In this document: positions 44,135 to 57,099 of the stretch, piece after piece | How the letters are laid out: each line of letters opens with the position of its first letter | Position numbering within the stretch: the stretch's first letter is position 1 | Assembly: GCA_003439945.1 (NCBI GenBank) | Contig: QVRM01002131.1 | Location: forward strand, 22,501 to 86,500 | Length of the DNA stretch: 64,000 nucleotides | From: Dermanyssus gallinae | Taxonomy: Eukaryota > Arthropoda > Arachnida > Mesostigmata > Dermanyssidae | Reading direction: 5' to 3' | Notes under the pieces: generated by a model | Databases searched by the model: none | Told to the model about the DNA's origin: nothing | What the model saw: the letters and a program-made list of their open reading frames with translations, nothing else | Position numbers and translations under genes: made by a program

Positions 44135-44550
44135 AGGAATGGGAGAGAGGGGAAGAAAGATTGCACACGCGCGCTCGCGCGCGAGAGAGAGAAAGAGCTT
44201 GCGAAAGAGAGGAGGGGAAGCAATTGCCAAGGTCAGTAGCAGCATTGGCGGTGGCAGCAGCGGCCGTGACGTCGTAGTCACGTCATTAGGACAATGATGT
44301 TGTTGTTGTTGTTATTGTTGATAATCATCATCATCATCATCAGCTGCCGCCGCTACCGCTGCTGCTGTTGCTGCTAACATATGGATGGATGCTGCTTGTT
44401 ATTGCTGTTGCTGCTGTTGACAGTTAGTTGGCTCACGCAGCAACAATAGTGAGTACCTGTATTAACTAATACTCACTATTGTTACTCCTTAATATTCATT
44501 AGTAGTAGTTAGTAGTTCTTGGCTGAGGGTCAGCTCGATACTTTACCTTT

Positions 44551-44603
44551 AGTAGTAGTAGTAGTAGTAGTAGTAGTAATAGTAGTAATACTAGTAGTAG
44601 TAA
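44551..44603. repeat. (AGT)n microsatellite
   Basis: An AGT array with AAT interruptions near the right end. Confidence 0.9.
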
Positions 44604-44911
44604 AGTCGCAGCTAATTGTGGTCGCGATTACAGTACGCCGACTACTATTAGTAAAACTACCCGCGGCAGCGGCAGCAACTGACGACCGTAGCAGTAATAG
44701 TACTGGACGTACTAATAGTATTGGTGATTGTTTCAGCGTCAATATCGGAGTGTCGTTTGCTAGTTAGTATCTATAATAGTTAGTTGGTGTTGTGATCGGT
44801 TGTTGGTGGTCGTCGGTGGCGGCGGTAGGTGTAGCAGCTGGAACGAGAGCTTCGCCGTAGTTTGTATCAGTTATGTGTAGTTCGTAAGTTGGCTGTGCTG
44901 GACATCGTGTG

Positions 44912-45005
44912 TTTGTGTTTGTGTGTGTGTGTGTTTGTTTGTGTATAGGTGTGTGTGTGTGTGTGTGTTTGTTTGTGTATATGTGTGTATGTGTTTGTGT
45001 GTGTC
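44912..45005. repeat. (GT)n-rich tract
   Basis: GTGTGT runs alternating with GTTTGT and GTATGT. Confidence 0.9.
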
Positions 45006-45133
45006 GTTTGTGTGTTGTGAGAAAGAAAAGTACGACGCATGGCAGTTGACGCCGCTGCTGCTGCTCAGCTGCACAAACGATCGCTGGAACGATTGGCACA
45101 CAAGCAAACAATGAAAGCCAAAATAAGTAAGAG

Positions 45134-45137
<4 letters not shown>

Positions 45138-45174
<37 letters not shown>
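45138..45174. repeat. (TA)n microsatellite
   Basis: A pure TA array of about 37 bp. A CT run (45302-45329) follows downstream. Confidence 0.95.
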
Positions 45175-45178
<4 letters not shown>

Positions 45179-45474
45179 CGTCATCGTCAATAAGATGTAT
45201 GAACACATAGACAGATAAGTAGATATCTGCTGCAGCTGCAACTTGTGTTGCTGTCTCGGTGTGACCATTCCCTTTACCACTCCCTTTTCCCTTCCCCACC
45301 GTCTCTCTCTCTCTCTCTCTCTCTCTCTTTGTCATTTTGCCTAGCCTTTTCGTAACAAAAACGTCAACAGCAGCAGCAACAATGACAGCAACAGTTGCAG
45401 CAACGGATAGCAATCGTGATATTAGGAATAATAATAATAATACAGCAAGGGCAAATAACAACAGACAGCATAGC

Positions 45475-45650
45475 CTGGTGGCTTAGTGGCAAATCCATCG
45501 CCTTGCTATCCGGGAGGTCGTGAGTTCAAGACCTGGACCGGCCACTCTAAAATTGGTTTGCATCCGTTTTCAGTCTAGACGAAATGGGTGCCGGAGTGGA
45601 TTATAATCGATCATGATCGAACGAAAAACGTCAGGAAGCACAGATGTCTC
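45475..45650 (+). mobile_element. tRNA-derived SINE, family C
   Basis: The A-box region GCCTGGTGGCTTAGTGGCAA and the B box GAGTTCAAGACC are about 45 bp apart. The body contains GTGCCGGAGTGGATTA, also present in the copy at 54073. The target duplication and 3' limit were not determined. Confidence 0.75.
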
Positions 45651-45744
45651 AGTAACAAACAAAAGATATGGCATTATCATCCGAACTTCCACTGTCACTT
45701 GTTTTTAGCACTTGCCGGCGTCGATCGGCGCACCCATACCGGCC

Positions 45745-45935
45745 TCTTAGTTGGTGGCGTGGTGGTTGGTGCATTCGCCTGCACCTCGCGACCGGGGGAG
45801 ACACACTTGGGTGCACGGTTTTGAGCCCCACCGTAGCAACGATTTGGATTTATGAGGGTCCGTCTCAGAAGCAATGAGGCGGAAAGCAGTCCAGTGGACG
45901 TCAAATCTTGGCTGGGTGTCAGCCCGAAAATATAC
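45745..45935 (+). mobile_element. tRNA-derived SINE, family V
   Basis: TGGTGGCGTGGTGGTTGGTG, GGGGGAGACACACTTGGGTG and a B box with a TTTTGAGCCCC variant. The 3' body has GTGGACGTCAAATCTTGGCT, closely matching GTGGACGTTAAATCTTGGCT at about 62867. It ends about 8 bp before the foldback element. Confidence 0.8.
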
Positions 45936-45942
45936 ATATATG

Positions 45943-47323
45943 CAGGGTGTATCAAAACGTTTTTTAATCGATAGTTAGAATTGTAGAGCCTGTTAATGCA
46001 AATATTTTTTCCAATGAAACATAGTCTCTAAGAAGTCTCGTTTCGAAATGAGAATTAAATTACTACAATCTGTGACACTAGTGTTTTTGTCCGACATAAA
46101 AGCATAAAATGAGAGTTGTGACGAGAAAATGTGCTGCCTCCTGTACAGAAACTAAGCACATCGTCGTGTTCGTGAGAAAATTCTGCTTCTTTCGAAGAAC
46201 ATATAAGGCCGGTCAGAAAATGCGACACGGTCGTTTAGAAGAGAATTCGCCAAAAAATGAAGTTCTTCATTAGCTTTCACGCCAAATACCTCAATGTCAT
46301 TACCTTACGACCACTTACAGCGCTTAACTAACACATTCAATGACGAGACATTTCATGACGATAATGTTGGTACCAAACTTATGGCAATGCGAGCCGCGGT
46401 TGCAAAACAATTAAGACTTTTCGGCGGGATGTTGAGATTGAGTGCACGCATATATGACTTTGTCCCAGAAAGATTTGAAGAGCGGTATATGGAATTGTAG
46501 AGCTCGTTGAAGCAAATCTTTTTTTCGAATGGAACACGGTCTCTGAAAAGTCTTGTTTCGGAGTGAGAGTGCTATTACTACAATTTGTGTCACTGGTGTT
46601 TTTGCCCGATATAAGAGCATTAAATGTGCAATTACGAGACAACTCTCCTGTGCTGAAACTGAGCACATCATCGTATTCGTGCAAATGTGTTTCATGCCGA
46701 TTATTTTGGTAACAAATACATAGCAATGCGATTGTGAGCCGTGATTGTGATGTAATCGAGACTGAGTACATGCATAAATGACTTACTCCATCAGATAAAG
46801 CACTCTAGGTCAGTTATGCGAGCACTCAATCTCGACATCCCGCCGAAAAATCTTAATTGCTCCGCAACCGCGGCTCGCATTGCCATAAGTTTGGTACTAG
46901 AATTATCGTAATGAAATGAGTGTTTGCCTGAATGTGTTAGTTTTAGGCGTTGTGAACGGCCGTAAGGTAATGATTTTGAGGTATTTGAAAGCTAATGAAC
47001 TACTTCATTTTTGGCGAATTCTCTTCTCTACGACCGTGTCGCATCTTCTGACCGGCCTTATATGTTTCTCGGAAGAAGCAGAAGAATTTTCTCGCGAACA
47101 TGCCAGTGTGCTTAGTTTCTCCATAGGAGGACTGGTTGTCTCGCAACAGCACATTTTATGCTCCTATGTCGGGCAAAAACACGAGTGTCATAAATTGTAG
47201 TAATTTAACTCTTATTCCGAAACAAGATATCTTAGAGAGAGATTTTCCATTGGAAAAATATTTGCATTAATGAGCTTCTTACAATTCTTACTATCGATTA
47301 GAAAAATGTTTTGATACACCCTG
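45943..47323. mobile_element. Foldback element with about 515-bp inverted arms
   Basis: Left arm 45943-46458 and right arm 46809-47323 are long, diverged reverse complements. They begin CAGGGTGTATCAAAACGTTT and its counterpart AAAAATGTTTTGATACACCC plus TG. The interior 46490-46790 is a third, partial copy of the arm in the same direction as the left arm, with about 140 bp missing. So the order is arm, partial arm, inverted arm. No transposase is seen; the frames inside are unsupported. The outer motif also occurs at 11757 near a mariner relic, suggesting a non-autonomous DNA transposon. The target duplication is obscured by TA/TG-rich flanks. Confidence 0.85.
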
Positions 47324-48430
47324 TGTATATATACCGCCCTTACGAGCGCAGTCAGCAAAGGCAGTAATCGTTGTACCCGTCGCGAAGCATCAGCAGGTGA
47401 AGACCGAACGCAAGAGCACGTGTTCATCCTGCTGTGCTACTTACGACATTAAATAGAAAAGCGGTTAGCAAATACGACTACAAAAACAAAGGGCAAAACC
47501 ACCAGGTCGTCACATGCCATACCCGCCATGCTCACGCCGAGAACGACGAGATCGAGGAAAAACGTAACGCGCGAAAGCAAGCGAGACGGAGAGACAGACA
47601 AATATAATAGATCGATCGATACATAAGTAGATAGAGAGAATATTTGAGAGAAAATGTGGAACATGAGCAGGTAGTACGCGCAGTAGAGACGTTACGCCTG
47701 TGCGAAAGAAAGACGCCGGACTGTCAGACGGGGACAAGAAGGGAACGGGAGAAAGAGAGAGAAAGGGATAGAGAACGAGAGAGAGAGAGACGTGGAGAGA
47801 GAAAGGGAGAGAGAGAGAGACAAACATGACGACGACGACGACCACATTGAGATCAATAGTGCAAACAGCGCGGTTGCCAGCAAATTACAACATATGAACG
47901 ACAAAGACACAAGAAAGAACCGTCAATAGCGACAACCTTGACCAGTACTAATACCTGTGCTTTTACTACGGGTACCATTACTACGTTTACTATTACTACT
48001 ACTTCTGCTGCTGCTACTGCTACCAAAACGATACAAAGGGACTATCCGAGAGAGAGAGAGATAAGGAATATCAACAACAGCGACAATAGTATGAGCAAAC
48101 AGAAGAAACGAAATCATGGTTAGCGGTGCGCCAGCTAGTGACGGCGTGTTAAGCAGTCGTCGGCCATCTTCAAAAGTCGGCTGACTATTCGATGGCGATG
48201 GTGTGTACGATGGCGATGATATTACCGTCGAAATCACTCACAACACCAACGACACAACGAGAGCAACGCGAACACCGAAATCGTCGCTATGGCTATCGGC
48301 GGCACCAGCCACCACAAACACACCGGCAAGAAACCAGCCACCCTATTACTACCACTGACAGGCTTGCATCAGGTTATTGGTTAATTAGCGCCGTCGAATG
48401 AATCTTCTCCCACTACAACAGTAGCAACAG
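47324..48430. other. No recognised gene; purine-rich and triplet repeats
   Basis: GA-rich tracts (47738-47820, 48048-48062), GAC triplets near 47830 and ACT/GCT triplets (47965-48020). The frames read these repeats. The alternating multi-frame openness is compositional. Confidence 0.5.
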
Positions 48431-48967
<537 letters not shown>

Positions 48968-50092
48968 CGAAATACATTTTATTGCTAGTACTATGTTATT
49001 GTTGTTGTTGTTGTTATTTACGTTGTTGCTGTTGTTCTACCACTCCGTACTCGTTCACCGGTTGCTTCTACGGCGGCCGGCTCTGCGTGTTGAGAAACTC
49101 CTTCAACAGGTGGCTCGCCAGATACGAAAGGAGGCGGAAGCGTTCGGCGGCCACTTACGATGCTAATTTGTGAGCTGAGCCAGCCAGGCTAAACGCCGAC
49201 GCTCTCGTGGTCGGTCCAACGCAGTATTGATCGGTCGCGGCACGAAACAGTGACCCATGGCGGCAGCAGCAACAGCAACAACGAGGGCAAGAGTTGCTCG
49301 TCTTCGTGCTGAGGTTGAGCATACTTGCACTGGTGGTGGCTCGCTACCGGTGCTTAAGCCGCTAGATGAATTCTTGTCTCGTTATTCGGGATCGTTACGG
49401 TTCACGATCCAACAAACGATCGATACAGACGATTGTTGGCTACGAGTTGTTCTACCGTTTTGACGCTACTCGACAAATCGATGTGTGCTTAATAAGTTTG
49501 ATCTATCGCTGTAGGCCGACAGTGAAGACGACAGTGATCAAATTGTTATCATATTGTTGTGGTTGTTTCCTACAGCTGCTGCTGCTGCAGCTGACTAGTG
49601 CTGGTGTTATACGTTGGATATATTGTGTGAGTGAGGTGCGCGATAATAATGTGTGCTACATGTTCTCAATTCCGAGAGAAAAAAACGCGACCAAACTTAA
49701 CAAGCAAATAGGTGTTGTTCCTTTGTGTGCTTGTTGCTTCTACTCTGTGTTGCTTTGCCGCAAAGTTTGCCCTTTCCTCCCTTCTCCTGCTCGTCGGGAT
49801 CTAAGTTACGTGCTTCATGAGCTACATGCTATCAAAAGAATCAGTGATTGCCGGGCGCAAATATATCCATTCAGTGGAATAGTTCAACATTAAATAGAAG
49901 AAGTCTTCGATGGATACTGACAAAATAGACATAAGGTATACATAAATATATATATATATACTGAGTCAGACGAACCTGAAGTCTGAGCAATGAGGAGAAT
50001 TAAGAATAGTACACTACCGAGCTACACTCTCTACGTCAGTAGTCAGCAAGCCAGTGACCTGGTTGCGCTTCTAAGTCTATATCTGTAAATAC

Positions 50093-50097
<5 letters not shown>
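48968..50097. other. No firm gene; weak coding-like frames
   Basis: A frame at 49257-49463 (MAAAATATTRARVARLRAEV...) and an arginine-rich stretch at 49080-49170 look mildly coding-like. They lack good splice sites, and the Ala/Thr start is a triplet repeat. A PstI-like palindromic run GCTGCTGCTGCTGCAGC lies near 49575. No family is recognised. Confidence 0.3.

Positions 50098-50139
<42 letters not shown>
50098..50139. repeat. (TA)n microsatellite
   Basis: A TA array of about 42 bp. Confidence 0.95.
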
Positions 50140-50140
<1 letters not shown>

Positions 50141-51315
50141 CTGCACGTGAATTGCCGGTAGCCGCATCAAGGCCCTTGCACACTTGGCGCTTTGATCATA
50201 AATTCAGAATCACTTAGTATATCGTATCATATGTCAGAGAGTACGGCACCAAATAGAAAAAAAACGTCTTTTCTTTTTGATGTGGTCTGTATAACTAGCA
50301 CATTTTTGCATAACTTCTGAAACTTCTGGGCGGCTATCTGGCTTTCACTGTCATTCGGCAGTATAGCATACGATAGATGCGATATACGTGCATAGATAGC
50401 TTTTTAATGTTCTCTCAATTCCACTTCTTTATGCTGGCGCGACGTGGTACTAATACGGTGGCGCGACAGCAGATGGCCCCTTTAATTCGATTCAGATATT
50501 TCGCTGAGGCGGGTCGCTCTACAGTGCATTGTGCCTGTCCTGCACAGTGGATATGATGTGCCGCATATCATATACCTAGCTATCAGATCTAGACGTTGTT
50601 CTAGAGACACAAACATGTGTCATCTTGTTTTTTTGTCGAATCAAACGATTAGCGCTAGCGAGATGCTGCCAGCAGAACTTTGTCATCTATGTCTGTCAGG
50701 CTGTCTGTCAATTTTTGCGCGTGTTGTAAAATGGACAATGCTTGGGCGGGCTCTACGACTGTACCAGTGGTCTCCATCGGCGCATTGTCTTGTGTTATCT
50801 TGCGCGGAACGCCCATGTTTACATAAGGCCGCCCAAAGTTATTATTAACGTACGGCCGCAGAAGTTTTATGTTTTAGTAACTGGTGCAGGCGAATGTTAC
50901 ACAGCTTTTCGTTGACACAGCGGCACCATTGTTTTTCGTGCCAATGGTGTCGCTGTGCTATCCAGACTCTTTCTCGATGATCCGTTCGGATTAATCCTGG
51001 TCGAGCTCCTAGCCGAAGCGCTTGCGGTTCTGCTTCTGTAGAAGAGCCAACCTATGTCCAGTGACAGAGGACGACATATTCAAAGTGTTTCGACGTTCGA
51101 GTTCCCGATTGAGTTTGCTTGGGATTACACCGCTATTATCAGAGATACACCCGCAAAGAATCGTTCGCAAGGTTTCGAAGTAACTAGCTTAGCTTGTTCA
51201 ATATACGATAGAGGTTCAGAATACCTTTGATGCTAAGCTTTCGTAGGCTTTCACGTGGAAACGGGTACAGGTATTATGTATTTGAGTGTAGCGTAAAAAC
51301 GACATTTAACAAAAA

Positions 51316-51323
<8 letters not shown>
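50140..51323. other. No recognised gene; one hairpin
   Basis: The arms CACAGCGGCACCATTG (50916-50931) and its complement with one mismatch (50942-50957) enclose a 10-nt loop. Otherwise unassigned. Confidence 0.45.

Positions 51324-51359
<36 letters not shown>
51324..51359. repeat. (A)n(TA)n microsatellite
   Basis: A poly-A run (51310-51323) followed by about 36 bp of TA. Confidence 0.9.
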
Positions 51360-51360
<1 letters not shown>

Positions 51361-52027
51361 TTTTTTGAACTGGCTATATTTTTAGCGGCGCCTTTAAGGT
51401 AAAATTTTCCAGCGTTCGTATCATGACTTCAAAATCCCTACGTTTTTCAAGCAAAGCTGTGACCCCTGACACAAGAAAGGGCCAATAAAAACGCGTCGAG
51501 TATTATTGTCGCGTGTCGCTGTGCTCCGTCACCTGCACAGTTTTTGAGAGGGTTTTAGTTAGACACATCATCAATTACATGACTGTAAACAAATTATTCG
51601 ATGCAGCGTAATCCTGGTTTTGTGTCTCGGCGATCTGCGTGTACGCAACGGCTAGATGTGACGCACGACTTGGCGTCATATTCGTAAACATTTGTGCACC
51701 AAGCGCGCTGTGTGCGCCCACATGCTTTGGCGCTCGATGCTGTGCGGTGGTCAATTTCGTCATCGATAGTCCATTGTATTCGGTTTGAGACGCTCGACAC
51801 GTCCCCAGTTGAGGTTACGTAGCCACTTTCGTCCGTGGTCGTCAATACGTAATGCCTAACATGCCTGCGCTGGTCGGCCGGTGCACTGCTCTGGCCAGAG
51901 ATCGTTTTGGCGACATAGCAATCAATGTACGACCACAGGACCAACAACGAAACCATCTCAGCTGTAGTTTCGGGCGCCGCTGTCCATCTCCGAGCCCAGC
52001 CGATATGCTTTTAGCGCAAACATAGCG

Positions 52028-52028
<1 letters not shown>
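51360..52028. other. Unassigned; 120-codon minus frame
   Basis: The minus-strand frame 51956-51594 is open for 120 codons, but I cannot match it to any family and its alternative frame is also open. Not called as a gene. Confidence 0.3.

Positions 52029-52066
<38 letters not shown>
52029..52066. repeat. (TA)n microsatellite
   Basis: A TA array of about 38 bp just upstream of a mariner relic. Confidence 0.95.
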
Positions 52067-52068
<2 letters not shown>

Positions 52069-52099
52069 TAGATAAGAAGGTACAAAACGTCGTAACAAC

Positions 52100-52500
52100 T
52101 AAACAGGTAGGTTCTGAAGAAACTCAGCGAACCGAAGCAGAAAAACGAGCGTATACGGCTGGCGCTGCAACACCTATTCCGATGTCAGGCGACCCCGTTT
52201 TTTGGAATGAATTGTCACCGATGAGGATAGTTGGTGACTCGCAGAGTTTGCAGCACTTCGAGCCGGACGCCAAGAGGGACAGCATGCAATAAAAGCATGC
52301 GTCGTTACCTGCCCCTAAAAATGCTTAAAAGCACTTCAACTCGGACGACAAACAAAAGGACACAGTGGAAGACTGGCTCTTATCACAGCCGAATGGATTC
52401 TGCGAACAGGACATTTTTGAAACACTGGAATAGTTCGCTCAGACGCTCTGGGCGTTATTTCTGATAAAGGACTTCGATTATATTCACAGTGTTGTTTCTT
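52100..52500 (+). pseudogene. Mariner transposase relic (second family)
   Basis: Three blocks in mariner order. KNERIRLALQHLFRCQ is the segment before the first catalytic Asp (about 52140-52190). After a frame change, SLQHFEPDAKRDSMQ and KHASLPAPKNA follow (about 52240-52325), matching the W.hhyxPExKrqSmqW(k/r)h.~sp.pkk signature. Then comes the C-terminal HFNSDDKQKDTVEDWLLSQP with NGFCEQDIFETLE (about 52337-52430), matching FxsdeEvkxavxxWl...yxxGIxkL. The segment between them, holding the remaining catalytic Asp residues, is deleted. In the GDE position the sequence reads GDS. Confidence 0.75.
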
Positions 52501-52710
52501 CTTTTTATTTGAACCCACCCTGCAGGCGGTGCTATTTCTTGTTTCTCTGACAGGCGCACGATGAAAAGGCGTTATTGCTGCTAGCAATACAGGATAGATA
52601 AATTCCGGTCGGTGGTGAATTTTCGATAATTTTTTTTAGGTCATACAACTGCTGTACGGCGAAAGAATTAGCATTGCTATGTTACTATTGCTAAACGTCA
52701 GGTTTTCACG

Positions 52711-52744
52711 AATAATAATAATAATAATAATAATAATGATAATA

Positions 52745-52837
<93 letters not shown>
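52711..52837. repeat. (AAT)n microsatellite
   Basis: About 127 bp of AAT with GAT interruptions. Confidence 0.95.
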
Positions 52838-53005
52838 GTTGTTCACCTTATATGGGATGGCGCGAATTTAATTATTTGGTTCGTGCGTGTTTTGCGTGCG
52901 AACGGCGAATATTAAGGACCGTTTTCTGTACTGTGGTCTACATGGCTAATCAACAGAGCAGCTCAGCTCACTCACCTTCGGCCACTTACAACATATTACT
53001 ACTGG

Positions 53006-53075
53006 TTATATATATATATATATATATACAAATGTATATATATATATATATATATACATATATCTATATATATAT
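53006..53075. repeat. (TA)n microsatellite, interrupted
   Basis: TA runs broken by CAAATG, CA and TC. Confidence 0.9.
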
Positions 53076-53346
53076 GTATCCCTACTGCGTATGCAGCATG
53101 CATGTATAGGTATAATCGATTCGAGCATGAAGCATGCAAGACGCGTGACACGACTGGCAGTGCTCCGTGACCTCTTCTGTGGGTTACTAGACTGGCCTTG
53201 ATGTTACGCCACAGTTGCTTACGGAATAGGCAGACAGGGCGTCACAACATTTCGTACGTATACTTTGATGCAGGTATTCTGAACGTTTTTGTGTTGCTCT
53301 TTCCAGAAAGACTCCTTTAAACGTCTTATCTATGGTAGCGCGCAAC

Positions 53347-53484
<138 letters not shown>

Positions 53485-54072
53485 ATCTATAAATTAGGCC
53501 CCGTAAGAAACCATAAGAAAACTTTGCGTTTACTTATTTGTTTGCTGAAAGGGGAAGTTTCGAAATTAATTAGCTTAAGCAATCCAAGCCACAGTGGCAT
53601 CATCACTCTAGTTTATGCTGCATTGTCATTTGCAAAATATTTGTGCTTTAATTGCGCGTTTTTGTTTTGTAGCGTTTGATGCTGCGTTAGAAGCCAGCCT
53701 AACCTTATGTAACGCAGGTGTCTTAGTATATAGCGCGACGCAACCTCTCAAGGGCTCATCACGATGTGACCTATATCCGTGGCCATTGTTGTCTTCGTTT
53801 CGCCAGGTTTAGACCTTCGTGCGTGGCGCCATTGTCATCGTCGATCGATTTGTGCGACAATAATATCCAAGGGGATGATAGGATGCATTATACGTAAGAG
53901 CCGGCTCTATCTGAATTGAACTAAGTCGAACTATACCGACCAAAAGATGTGCGTTGCAAATGATCGCACTACACACTTGTTGATCTGCGGATGCTGCGCA
54001 ATTTGTTGTCACCTAGAAACGGATCTCTATGAGAGTACCAACAACAACGACAACAATAACAAAAACAATACA
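53485..54072. other. No recognised gene
   Basis: Unassigned sequence with short unsupported frames. ACAACAA triplets precede the SINE at 54073. Confidence 0.4.
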
Positions 54073-54260
54073 TACCGAGCTAGATGGTTTAGTGGCAAAG
54101 CTTTTTGCCTTGCATTAGGGAGGCCTAGGTTCGAGACCGGCCAGCCTTAAATTCGTTTCATGGTTTCCAATTTAGAGGAAGGTAAGTGCCGGAGTGGATT
54201 AAACAATCGGCCATGACATGAAAAATTAACGGGCATTAACCTTACAAAAGTAAAAAAACA
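54073..54260 (+). mobile_element. tRNA-derived SINE, family C
   Basis: GAGCTAGATGGTTTAGTGGC as A-box region, AGGTTCGAGACCGG as B box, and the body block GTGCCGGAGTGGATTAAACA shared with 45475-45650. It ends in an AAAGTAAAAAAACAACAGC tail. Confidence 0.8.
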
Positions 54261-55326
54261 ACAGCAACAACAACAACAACGACTTATATAGTAGCAAGAC
54301 GAACTATATGGTAACGGCAAGAACAACAATTGGAGCAACACAAACGTCATCAACAACAACAACAACAACAGCAAAGCTAAAACTATAGCAGGATGAAAAA
54401 AACGCGTGCGTCTCCTTTCGTGACAGTTGAGATGATTCGTCGTTAAGAGACACAATCATCGATGATCGATGCACTCGATCGACACCGAGCACCACCGCGC
54501 CTCAACCGCATCGCTCGCAAAGCAACTCAAGCAAGACAGGCTGAGACAAGAGGTCGTTCGTTAATCCTGCCTTGTTTCGAGCCAGAAGGGAATCAGTCGC
54601 CAGTTAGCAGAGGGCACCGCCTCCGGGTCGCCCTGAACGTTATTGTGTTTCCTGCTGCTGTTGCTGTTGCGGTTGCCGTATTAGTTTGTAGCTTCAGCAA
54701 CAGTGACAGCAACGTGAGCAACACGGGCAAACGCCAATCAACTTCAGTACGTGTGAGCTTGCTCCGGATGTGTGGTTTTCGTGCATCCTCTATGCGTGTG
54801 GGGAGCGGTGGAACGTGTCGCGCCAGTTCAGCCGTTAACCCATACATCAGCCGGGCGCGGTGTTGCGTATCGTGTTCATTACAGGTGCACTGCCAGACTG
54901 CCAGGCTGGCTGGCTGGCTATCACCACCGCAAAGGACTGATTAGGTCCGCTTAGAGCTCATACGCGAGCTCATACGGTAAGCTTGTACACTGTAGTCGGG
55001 TGCATTAGAAGACGGCTCGATTATGTCGTATCTTGCACGCGTGTCGTCTATGCACACGATGAGATGCAGCAGATATGAATACATTGACGTTTTTTTGGCA
55101 ATTAACTAGGACGAGCCTATACTGCGCTCTGTCAAGCAGCTGTCAGTAACCCTGTGTCGTGTGTGTCTGTGTGTTGTCCTCTGTCTTGACACTAAGGACA
55201 CAACTTGCGGCTGTGTATGATTCCATTGCTGATAGACGTATACGCATCTGTGTGCACTGAGCCTACTTGTTTATTGGCAGAACTATTTAATCCGACACTA
55301 GAGTTCAGGATAGAATAGATATATAC

Positions 55327-55328
<2 letters not shown>
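54261..55328. other. No recognised gene
   Basis: CAACAA triplets (54255-54370), then GC-richer sequence with a 160-codon plus frame (54462-54944) whose product is Ala/Val/Ser-rich, partly from GCTGTT repeats, and has no motif. Could be an untranslated leader or just composition. Confidence 0.35.

Positions 55329-55382
<54 letters not shown>
55329..55382. repeat. (TA)n microsatellite
   Basis: A TA array of about 54 bp. Confidence 0.95.
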
Positions 55383-55386
<4 letters not shown>

Positions 55387-55908
55387 CTCATTTCGCAAAA
55401 CAACGAGCTCAAATTTTTGGCAAGTGCGTTAGGCGTGTTAGCAATAGCCTTAAGCACCTAGCGCGTCGCTGGTTGTGTAGAACTGTCGGCATATCGACCG
55501 GTTGTTGATTATGACGGAAATAATTATTGGCTGCTGCTGCTGATGCCGCTGTTGTAGTTACCGTTGCTGTTAACGCTGTTATCGTTAGTACTATCAAATG
55601 TGTAGTTTTAATTGTTTCGGGTATATAGTTGTTCTTGTTGTTATTTGTATTGCTACTGTAGTTGTTGTTGTTGCTGTTTCCGCCACTGCCGTCACCGCGG
55701 TTACTACGCAGGAGGCGAGTGAGTTGAGTGGGAGACGTCTGTCAAAACATCGATTTCGGTCATCGACGTTGTGGCGACCAGCCAGTGACAATAGCTCGTA
55801 ATAGCATCGATAGCGATGCCTCTCCAGCCGTGACCCTAAGGCCAGACGGGCGTAAGCGAGGGGAAAGGAAAATGGCCATGACGTTCGACCGCTTCTCTCT
55901 GGTAAAGC
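55383..55908. other. No recognised gene
   Basis: GCT/GTT triplet-rich sequence with Val/Ala-rich frames in both directions, judged compositional. Confidence 0.4.
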
Positions 55909-56018
<110 letters not shown>

Positions 56019-56409
56019 TGGCTTTATACGCGTAGGAATTGTCATGATTGGTTACATGGCACTCCTTTGGCGATTTTCGCCCCACAGCTGCCAGAAGAAC
56101 AATAACAAGAACGTTAGGAGTTATGCCAAAGAGGACGTAAACAGCAACAATGGTAACAATGGCGTCGACGACGACGAAAAGGCCAACAACAATGTATTGA
56201 CGCTACTCAAGTTCGTCACATTTAGATTGAATGAGCTTAATGCTCCCACAGTGGTAATTTACAAGCGTTCTTTTTTGAATGACGGATGGTAAGAAATAGG
56301 TAACTCTAAGTGGCTTGAAGCTCAATATGCGTCGTGCGTATAAAATTAACATGTCGAAGCGCGTCATAGTAACGGTTACTCTAGTTCCTTATGGAGAAGG
56401 GCGTGACCA

Positions 56410-56960
56410 GGATAACCTCTAGGCCGCGAAGCTATATAGTCGGTAGGCCTGTGGCACTGCCGTCTGGACGCATGGCTGCGATTGCCAACGTGCTACCGCT
56501 GGTAAGGTCCTGGCCACCGCGGCGGCCAAGGCGGCGGATCGCGTGTGCCATAGTGTAGGCGCAGCCCATAGCCTGTAATGTGGCGGGCTACAGAGCTGAT
56601 GGCATGGGGTGCCCAGTCTACCGGGACCAGGTGCTGCAGGCTTGGCGGGAACGTTAGGAGGAGATGGATAAGAAGGAAGTGGCACTCAGGCAGGCCGCTA
56701 ACAAGCCACCGTAGTCGGGTAAGCCCGCCGGACCCGACGTGGTGACGGGGGACTTCAGCGCCTCGAGTGTCGCCTGGGGGGTCGATACATTACATATATA
56801 GATAAAGGAGGGTCAGTGTTATTAGATTAGATGGCCGAAATAGCACTATCCTTGGCTAACACCGGCGAGGAACTCTCCTTTGTACGAGGGTCCCAGCGCT
56901 TGTTTCTGGATCTCACCCTGGCAGATGACGCCTCGTTCTCCGCCATTTAGGGTTAAGCGG
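56410..56960 (+). pseudogene. R1-like LINE: gag-knuckle and endonuclease remnants
   Basis: The first part (56440-56720) contains scattered Cys/His words and, after a frame change, CPVYRDQVLQAWRER and KKEVALRQAANKP, like the region just after the CCHC knuckles of LINE ORF1. The second part has VVTGDFSASSVAWGVDT (about 56738-56790) and, after a gap, MAEIALSLANTGEELSFVRG and LFLDLTLADDASFSA (about 56832-56945). This is the GDFNAHSxxWG...LNTGxxPTFVRG...IDLT order of R1-type APE endonucleases. Many stops. It probably belongs with the plus-strand RT pieces at 58150-59740, separated by a minus-strand relic. Confidence 0.6.
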
Positions 56961-57099
56961 TGCCAGGTCGAAGAAGAGTCAGCCACCGCTATATCACATT
57001 CATATTTATTTATTTATTTATTTAAAATGCACCCCGTTTAAGTATGCAAATATGAACATAATATGTATGACAAATATGGAAAAATTGGTTTATGAGTAT

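Larger units (their letters stand above)
44135..45137. other. Triplet- and GT-rich region without a recognised gene
   Basis: Contains TGC/CAT/GTT triplet runs (44295-44420), a perfect 14-bp inverted repeat AACAATAGTGAGTA at 44442-44455 and 44470-44483, an AGT array (44551-44603) and GT-rich sequence (about 44912-45005). The frames here translate repeats. Confidence 0.6.

Noticed and set aside
49044..49463. Possible host exons (Arg-rich stretch and MAAAATATTR frame)
   Set aside because: Splice sites are weak, the frame start is a triplet repeat, and the phase cannot be tied to exon 3.
51594..51956. 120-codon minus-strand frame
   Set aside because: No recognisable domain and no supporting context; an alternative frame is equally open.
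54462..54944. 160-codon plus-strand frame
   Set aside because: The Ala/Val-rich middle is a GCTGTT repeat, the minus strand is also open, and no family motif is seen.
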